This document shows, one piece after another, positions 60,009 through 64,000 of a stretch of 64,000 bases of DNA (position 1 is the first letter of the stretch; each line of letters opens with the position of its first letter). The position numbers and the translations under genes are program-made. The DNA is from Curtobacterium sp. MCBA15_009. GTDB lineage: Bacteria; Actinomycetota; Actinomycetes; Actinomycetales; Microbacteriaceae. The notes beneath the pieces were generated by a model. The model had not been told where the DNA came from and searched no databases. It saw only the letters and a program-made list of their open reading frames with translations. The DNA is taken from the NCBI RefSeq assembly GCF_001864895.1, contig NZ_MJGO01000037.1, forward strand, positions 542,759-606,758. The letters are read 5' to 3'.

Positions 60009-61198
60009 AGCCCGACCTCCGCGAAGGCGGCAGGTGCGACCGGCAGCTCGAGGGTGCGGGCGACGCGGGCGTCGTCGGCGAAGTCGATCTCGTGCACCGT
60101 GCCGTCGGCGGGGTCGGCCAGGTACGCGCGCTGGGCGTCGAGCTGCAGCAACGGAGTGGCACCGGCGTCGATGAGGGGTTCGGTCGAGGCGGCTGTGCCG
60201 TCGTCCGGCGTCACGACGACCACCCGGCCGTCGGCGTCGACCCCGACCACGTGCTCGTCCTCGTCGTCCACGGCGACCACGGCGCGCAGCGGGCGCTCGG
60301 TCGGCACGTGGCGCCACGAGCCCTCGCGCACGTCGAGCAGCCAGAAGCCGGTGTCCCCGGCCAGCCCGGCGACCGTCGGACGGCCGGCGCGTGCGGCGAA
60401 CGCCGTCGGACGCTCGGCGTCGCCGGGCCGGTCCACGAAGGACGTCTGCCCGGCGTCGTCGACGACGACCGCGCCGTCGGCGCAGCCCACCACGGCTCCT
60501 GCACGGGTCAGGATCCCGCCGGCCGGGTCGGTGCAGGCCTGCTCGCCGCCCGCTGCGGTGTCGACCGGGTGGCCGTCCGCGTCGAGCACCCGGACGGTGT
60601 CGCCCTGGGCGGCGACGAGCTGCTCGCCCACCGGCAGCAGGACCGTGGCGTCGACCCGTGCAGTCTCGTCGACCTCGCCCTGGCCGAGGGCCGCGCGGTC
60701 GAGCACCACGGCCTCGCCGCGGTCCGGCCACGTCAGCGTCGTCGTGGTCTCGGACGAGTGCACCTCGACCGGACCGCCGCCGTCGACGGTGCCGACGACG
60801 CGGGGCTCGGCAGCGTAGTAGTGCGTGTGGTCGCCGTGGTCGACCGTCCACGCGCCGCCGTCGACGATCGTCGTGCGGTCGCCGTCGCTCGTCACGAGGA
60901 ACCGGCCGTCGGTGGCGGAGTGCTCGGGGGCGTCCACCCCGTCGAGCTCGGTGGACTCCTCGGTCAGCAGGTCGTGCAGCGCCGTCTCGCCGGTCGCCGA
61001 CACGGCCAGGAGGCGCACCTGCGGCTCCTGGGCTTCGCTCGCCCCTTCGACGTAGCCGTGGGGACGTGCGCTCGCGGTCGCGTCGTCGGCCGACGGGGTG
61101 CCCGTGGAACAGGCGGTCACGGTGAGGGCCAGGCCGGTGGCCAGGCCGATGGTGGACAGGGGGCGCGCGGGTGCGCGTCGGGTGGTCGAGTGCGTCAT
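60005..61198 (-). CDS. Second AztD-like lipoprotein
   Basis: A 397-aa lipoprotein (lipobox TACS near residue 30) resembling the AztD-like protein at 57907 in length and beta-propeller repeats, but with a likely metal-binding cluster VDHGDHTHYYAAE that the other lacks. It overlaps the permease gene at its start and aztC at its end, so it is co-translated with the importer. Whether it is a redundant chaperone or has a distinct role is unknown. Confidence 0.75.
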   Translation of the reverse strand: MTHSTTRRAPARPLSTIGLATGLALTVTACSTGTPSADDATASARPHGYVEGASEAQEPQVRLLAVSATGETALHDLLTEESTELDGVDAPEHSATDGRFLVTSDGDRTTIVDGGAWTVDHGDHTHYYAAEPRVVGTVDGGGPVEVHSSETTTTLTWPDRGEAVVLDRAALGQGEVDETARVDATVLLPVGEQLVAAQGDTVRVLDADGHPVDTAAGGEQACTDPAGGILTRAGAVVGCADGAVVVDDAGQTSFVDRPGDAERPTAFAARAGRPTVAGLAGDTGFWLLDVREGSWRHVPTERPLRAVVAVDDEDEHVVGVDADGRVVVVTPDDGTAASTEPLIDAGATPLLQLDAQRAYLADPADGTVHEIDFADDARVARTLELPVAPAAFAEVGL

Positions 61199-62094
61199 GC
61201 TCCCTCTCGGTACGGTGCGGCGGATCGTGGTGCTGTCGGCGCGGCCGCGCGCGCCGGTGCCGGGGTCCGGGTGTGTCGCAGCGCGACGACGGCTGATGCG
61301 GCCGCTCGCGACGCGACGACGCTCGCGACGGCCACCGCGGCGATGCTCGCGCCCGCGGCGGTGCCGGCGTGCCACGAGACGAGCAGGCCGACGAGGACGG
61401 CGGCGGTGCCGATGCCGGCGCCGAGCAGCATCGTCGAGGCCACGTGCCGGGTCCACGCGCGTGCGGCTGCGGCGGGCGCGAGCAGCAGGCCGACGACGAG
61501 CAGGGTGCCGACGGCCCGGTACGAGGCGACGACCGCCAGGGTCACGAGGCCGATGAGCACGACCTCGGCCACCCGCGGGTGCAGTCCGAGCGTGGCGGCC
61601 TTGCGGGGGTCGAAGGCCAGGGCGGTGAACGGCCGGTGGAACCCGACCGCCACGGCGAGTGCCACGGCCACGGCGAGCGCGAGTCCGCCCAGGTCGGCGC
61701 GGGTGACCGCCAGGACGTCGCCGAACAGGATCGCGGTGACGTCAGTGGCGAACGAGCGCGAGGACGACACGATGATGACCCCGAGGGCGAGCATGCCGAC
61801 GAAGAGCAGCCCGATCGAGGTGTCGTACGACAACCGGGCACGGCGGCGCAGTGCCCCGACCCCGAGGACCATGACGCCGGCGCTGACCGCGGCGCCGAGC
61901 ACGGCCGGGATCCCGGTGAGGGTGGCGACCGCGACGCCGGGCAGCAAGCCGTGCGACAGCGCCTCGCCCAGGAACGCCATGCCCCGGACGAGCACCCAGG
62001 TGCCGACCACGGCGCAGAGGACCGCGGCCAGGGCGCCGCCGACGAGGGCGCGCACCATGAAGTCGACGGAGAACGGATTGGTCAGCCAGGTCAC
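61195..62094 (-). CDS. aztB: Metal ABC importer permease (AztB/ZnuB-like)
   Basis: A 299-aa permease with about eight helices of the ABC-3 family. Conserved blocks: RGMAFLGEALSHGLLPGVAV, DTSIGLLFVGMLALGVIIVS and AFDPRKAATLGLHPRVAEVVL. GTG 62094 starts 50 bp from the divergent ATPase. Its Ala/Arg tail is long. It forms the zinc channel. Confidence 0.92.
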   Translation of the reverse strand: MTWLTNPFSVDFMVRALVGGALAAVLCAVVGTWVLVRGMAFLGEALSHGLLPGVAVATLTGIPAVLGAAVSAGVMVLGVGALRRRARLSYDTSIGLLFVGMLALGVIIVSSSRSFATDVTAILFGDVLAVTRADLGGLALAVAVALAVAVGFHRPFTALAFDPRKAATLGLHPRVAEVVLIGLVTLAVVASYRAVGTLLVVGLLLAPAAAARAWTRHVASTMLLGAGIGTAAVLVGLLVSWHAGTAAGASIAAVAVASVVASRAAASAVVALRHTRTPAPARAAAPTAPRSAAPYREGA

Positions 62095-62110
62095 GGTCCG
62101 AGACGCTACA

Positions 62111-62125
62111 TGAAAACGACTATCG
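62111..62125. promoter_or_regulatory. Zur-like box between aztB and aztA
   Basis: TGAAAACGACTATCG in the 50-bp divergent promoter, 11 of 15 positions matching the Zur consensus TGAAAATGATTTTCA; it could govern both directions. Confidence 0.55.
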
Positions 62126-62144
62126 ATACTGATAGCGTGTTCAG

Positions 62145-62783
62145 GTGCCCTCGACCGCTCCGAACGACCTCCGGACCTCCGGCGTCCACCTCGACCGGGT
62201 GACCGCCGTCCGCGGTGACCGGACCGTCCTCGACGGCGTCGACGTGACCTTCGCGGCCGGGGTCGTGACCGCGCTCACGGGTCCGAACGGCTCCGGCAAG
62301 TCGACGCTGCTCGACGTGGTGGCGCAGGTCGTGACGCCGTCCGGCGGACGGGTGACGGGCCTCCCGGCCGACGGCGTCGCCTACGTGACCCAGTCCGTGC
62401 CGCCAACCACCCTGCCGCTCACCGTCCGCGCGGCCGTGACGATGGGGCGGTGGCGGCACCGCACGTGGTGGCGGCCCCTCGGGCGCGGCGACCGGGCCGT
62501 CGTCGACGCGCAACTCGAGCGGATGGCGATCACGGACCTGGCCGGCCGCCCGGTCGAGGAGCTCTCCGGCGGACAGCGGCAGCGCACGCTCGTGGCGCTC
62601 GGCCTGGCGCAGCGCGCGCGGGTGCTGCTCGTCGACGAGCCGACCGCGGGGGCGGACGCCGACTCCGCGGCGCTCGTGGTGGCGGCGCTCGCCGACGAGG
62701 CAGCCAGCGGCGTCGTGGTCGTGCACGCGGCGCACGACCCGGTCGCGATCGCCGCGGCCGACCGCGTCGTCACGCTCGGCTGA
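62145..62783 (+). CDS. aztA: Metal ABC importer ATPase (AztA/ZnuC-like)
   Basis: A 212-aa ATPase. Walker A GPNGSGKSTLLDVV, signature ELSGGQRQRTLVALGLAQ and Walker B VLLVDEPTAG are intact, with His of VVHAAHDP as switch residue. GTG 62145 lies on the opposite strand to the rest of the importer, sharing a Zur-like box. It powers zinc uptake with AztB and AztC. Confidence 0.93.
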   Translation: MPSTAPNDLRTSGVHLDRVTAVRGDRTVLDGVDVTFAAGVVTALTGPNGSGKSTLLDVVAQVVTPSGGRVTGLPADGVAYVTQSVPPTTLPLTVRAAVTMGRWRHRTWWRPLGRGDRAVVDAQLERMAITDLAGRPVEELSGGQRQRTLVALGLAQRARVLLVDEPTAGADADSAALVVAALADEAASGVVVVHAAHDPVAIAAADRVVTLG

Positions 62784-62818
62784 CCCGCGTGCCGCCCGTC
62801 CGGGGCGGAGGGGCGGGG

Positions 62819-63847
62819 CTACTCGCTCCGGACCGCCACCGTCCTGCCGGTGGCCACCGATTCCTGGGCGGCGAGCACGACCGCCAGCGTCCGGAGTCCG
62901 ACGTGCACGTCCGGCTGCGGCTGCTCGCCGGAGCGGACCGCGTCGACGAACGTGCGGAGCATCGCCGTGTCGGGGTCCGCTCCGTACCGCGACTCGATGG
63001 GCAGCCCGGTCGCGGCGGCGGTGCCCCTGGCAGCCGCGCCGAAGAAGTCGGTCGCGATCGTGCCGCCGGTGCCCGCGACGTCCAGGGTCAGCCCGCCCCA
63101 CACCGCCGAGGTGTCCGGCGTGCTCCACGAGCAGTCGATGCCGGCGACGACGCCGTCCTCGTAGGTGACCGTCACGAGCCCCGCGGTCTCGGCCCGGGCG
63201 CGCGCGGCGTGCAGGGTGCGGTTGGCGACGGCCGTCACCGAGACGGGTGCCGAGCCGGTCAGGCCCTCGACCAGGTCCGCGATGTGCACGACGTGGTCGA
63301 CGATCGCGCCCCCGCCGGACAGCTCCGGTTCGGTGAACCAGGACCGGGTGAGCGGGAGCATGCCGTTGTTCGCACCGCGGATCGAGAACAGCTGCCCGAG
63401 GGCGCCGGACTCGTGGGCCGCCCGGAGCCTGCCGAACGCCGAGGTGAACCGCACCGGGTACGCGACCATGAGCAGCACGCCGGCCGCCTGGACGGCGTCG
63501 CGCATCGCGATGCCGTCCTCCCACGTCGTGGCGAGGGGCTTCTCGCACAGCACGTGCGCACCCGCGGCCGCGGCGGCCTCGACGAGCTCCCGGTGCCGGG
63601 CGTTCTCGCTCGTCACGACGACGGCGTCCGGCCGCCAGGCCAGGAGCTCCTGGTACGTGTCGACGTAGGCGACGCCGAGCTCGTCGGCCAGGTCGCGGCC
63701 GCGCAGCTCGACGAGCGACCCACCGGTGCTGACGCCGTCCGGGTCGGAACCGCGCACCTCGACCCCGGGCATCGCGGCGAGGGCGGTGAGGTACCCGATC
63801 GCGTGGGTGTGCGCGAAGGACAGCACGGCGATCCTGAGGTCGGTCAC
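62819..63847 (-). CDS. Gfo/Idh/MocA-family oxidoreductase
   Basis: A 342-aa NAD(P)-dependent sugar oxidoreductase. N-terminal Rossmann domain with RIAVLSFAHTHAIGYLTAL (a variant of GxGxxG), then AHVLCEKPLATTW, the EKP family signature, and a C-terminal alpha/beta domain with SGGGAIVDHVVHIADLVEG, whose His is the usual active-site residue. GTG 63847 overlaps the stop of another such gene upstream. It may act on inositol-like or dehydro-sugars. Confidence 0.9.
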   Translation of the reverse strand: MTDLRIAVLSFAHTHAIGYLTALAAMPGVEVRGSDPDGVSTGGSLVELRGRDLADELGVAYVDTYQELLAWRPDAVVVTSENARHRELVEAAAAAGAHVLCEKPLATTWEDGIAMRDAVQAAGVLLMVAYPVRFTSAFGRLRAAHESGALGQLFSIRGANNGMLPLTRSWFTEPELSGGGAIVDHVVHIADLVEGLTGSAPVSVTAVANRTLHAARARAETAGLVTVTYEDGVVAGIDCSWSTPDTSAVWGGLTLDVAGTGGTIATDFFGAAARGTAAATGLPIESRYGADPDTAMLRTFVDAVRSGEQPQPDVHVGLRTLAVVLAAQESVATGRTVAVRSE

Positions 63848-64000
63848 GCGGGCACCTCGAGCGACACCGGCTGCCCGGTCCCGAGCGACTCGAGCGCCGC
63901 GTTCGCCAGCCGGACCGCCGCGACGCCGTCGTCCGCGCTCACCCGCGGGGGCGGACCCCCGGCGAACGCGGCGAGGAACTCGCGTAGCTCGGCGCCGTAG
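63844..64000 (-). CDS. C-terminal end of a second Gfo/Idh/MocA-like oxidoreductase (5' part off the window)
   Basis: The last 51 codons of a minus-strand gene: YGAELREFLAAFAGG, then DDGVAAVRLANAALESLGTG ending SLEVPA. The DGVAAVRLA-type helix is typical of Gfo/Idh/MocA C termini. Its TGA overlaps the GTG of the next gene (63844-63847), so the two are co-translated. The start lies beyond base 64000. Confidence 0.7.
   Translation of the reverse strand, partial: YGAELREFLAAFAGGPPPRVSADDGVAAVRLANAALESLGTGQPVSLEVPA

Overview
The window is high-G+C actinobacterial DNA. Protein content (DUF6611 and DUF4383 proteins, a zinc azt-type transporter, GH54 and GH1-like glycosidases, many GTGA/ATGA gene overlaps) points to Microbacteriaceae, most like Curtobacterium. 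That assignment is inference from gene content; no 16S gene is present.

Two halves differ in character. The left half (about 1-26.1 kb) looks accessory. It opens with a truncated EmrB/QacA exporter and an SDR, then a Mu/Tn552-type transposition module (serine recombinase, DDE transposase, AAA partner; 2.42-5.23 kb). A TehA-like transporter with an overlapping uracil-glycosylase-like gene and a divergent LysR regulator follow. Next is a tightly coupled six-gene operon, uspA-gpm-crcB-crcB-ppa-eno (8.1-12.2 kb), best read as a fluoride-resistance unit: two Fluc channel subunits plus extra copies of the fluoride-sensitive enzymes enolase and pyrophosphatase. From 12.4 to 25.8 kb come small single genes (acetyltransferases, Nudix, rhodanese/Lrp, PHP phosphatase, a lipoprotein, tiny membrane proteins) and a DUF347-DedA-DUF347 membrane operon divergent from a two-component system. 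This stretch is studded with a dispersed ~26-bp near-palindrome whose copies repeatedly contain gene stop codons. At 26.03 kb a 3' tRNA remnant, followed by a strong terminator, probably marks the island edge.

A two-gene unit at 26.7-28.6 kb encodes a secreted NucA/NucB-like nuclease and a SUKH (SMI1/KNR4) protein, a plausible toxin-immunity pair.

The right half (about 29-64 kb) looks like ordinary chromosome with long operons. One carbohydrate locus has a secreted arabinofuranosidase, a LacI regulator with three matching operators, a CUT1 ABC importer and a GH1-like glycosidase. A second sugar locus has an AraC regulator, a very large DUF5107/TPR protein, an Rbs/Xyl-type ABC importer, a zinc dehydrogenase and a DUF4380 mutarotase-like protein. 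Then come a three-gene secreted/membrane unit, PAP2 phosphatase, PPK2, MsrA, an aldo/keto reductase and small proteins separated by a recurrent G+C-rich terminator. An aztABCD-like zinc locus with two AztD-like proteins and two Zur-like boxes follows, and the window ends in Gfo/Idh/MocA oxidoreductases.

Start sites were chosen by Shine-Dalgarno spacing, 4-nt overlaps with the upstream stop, or family alignment; some remain uncertain and are flagged.
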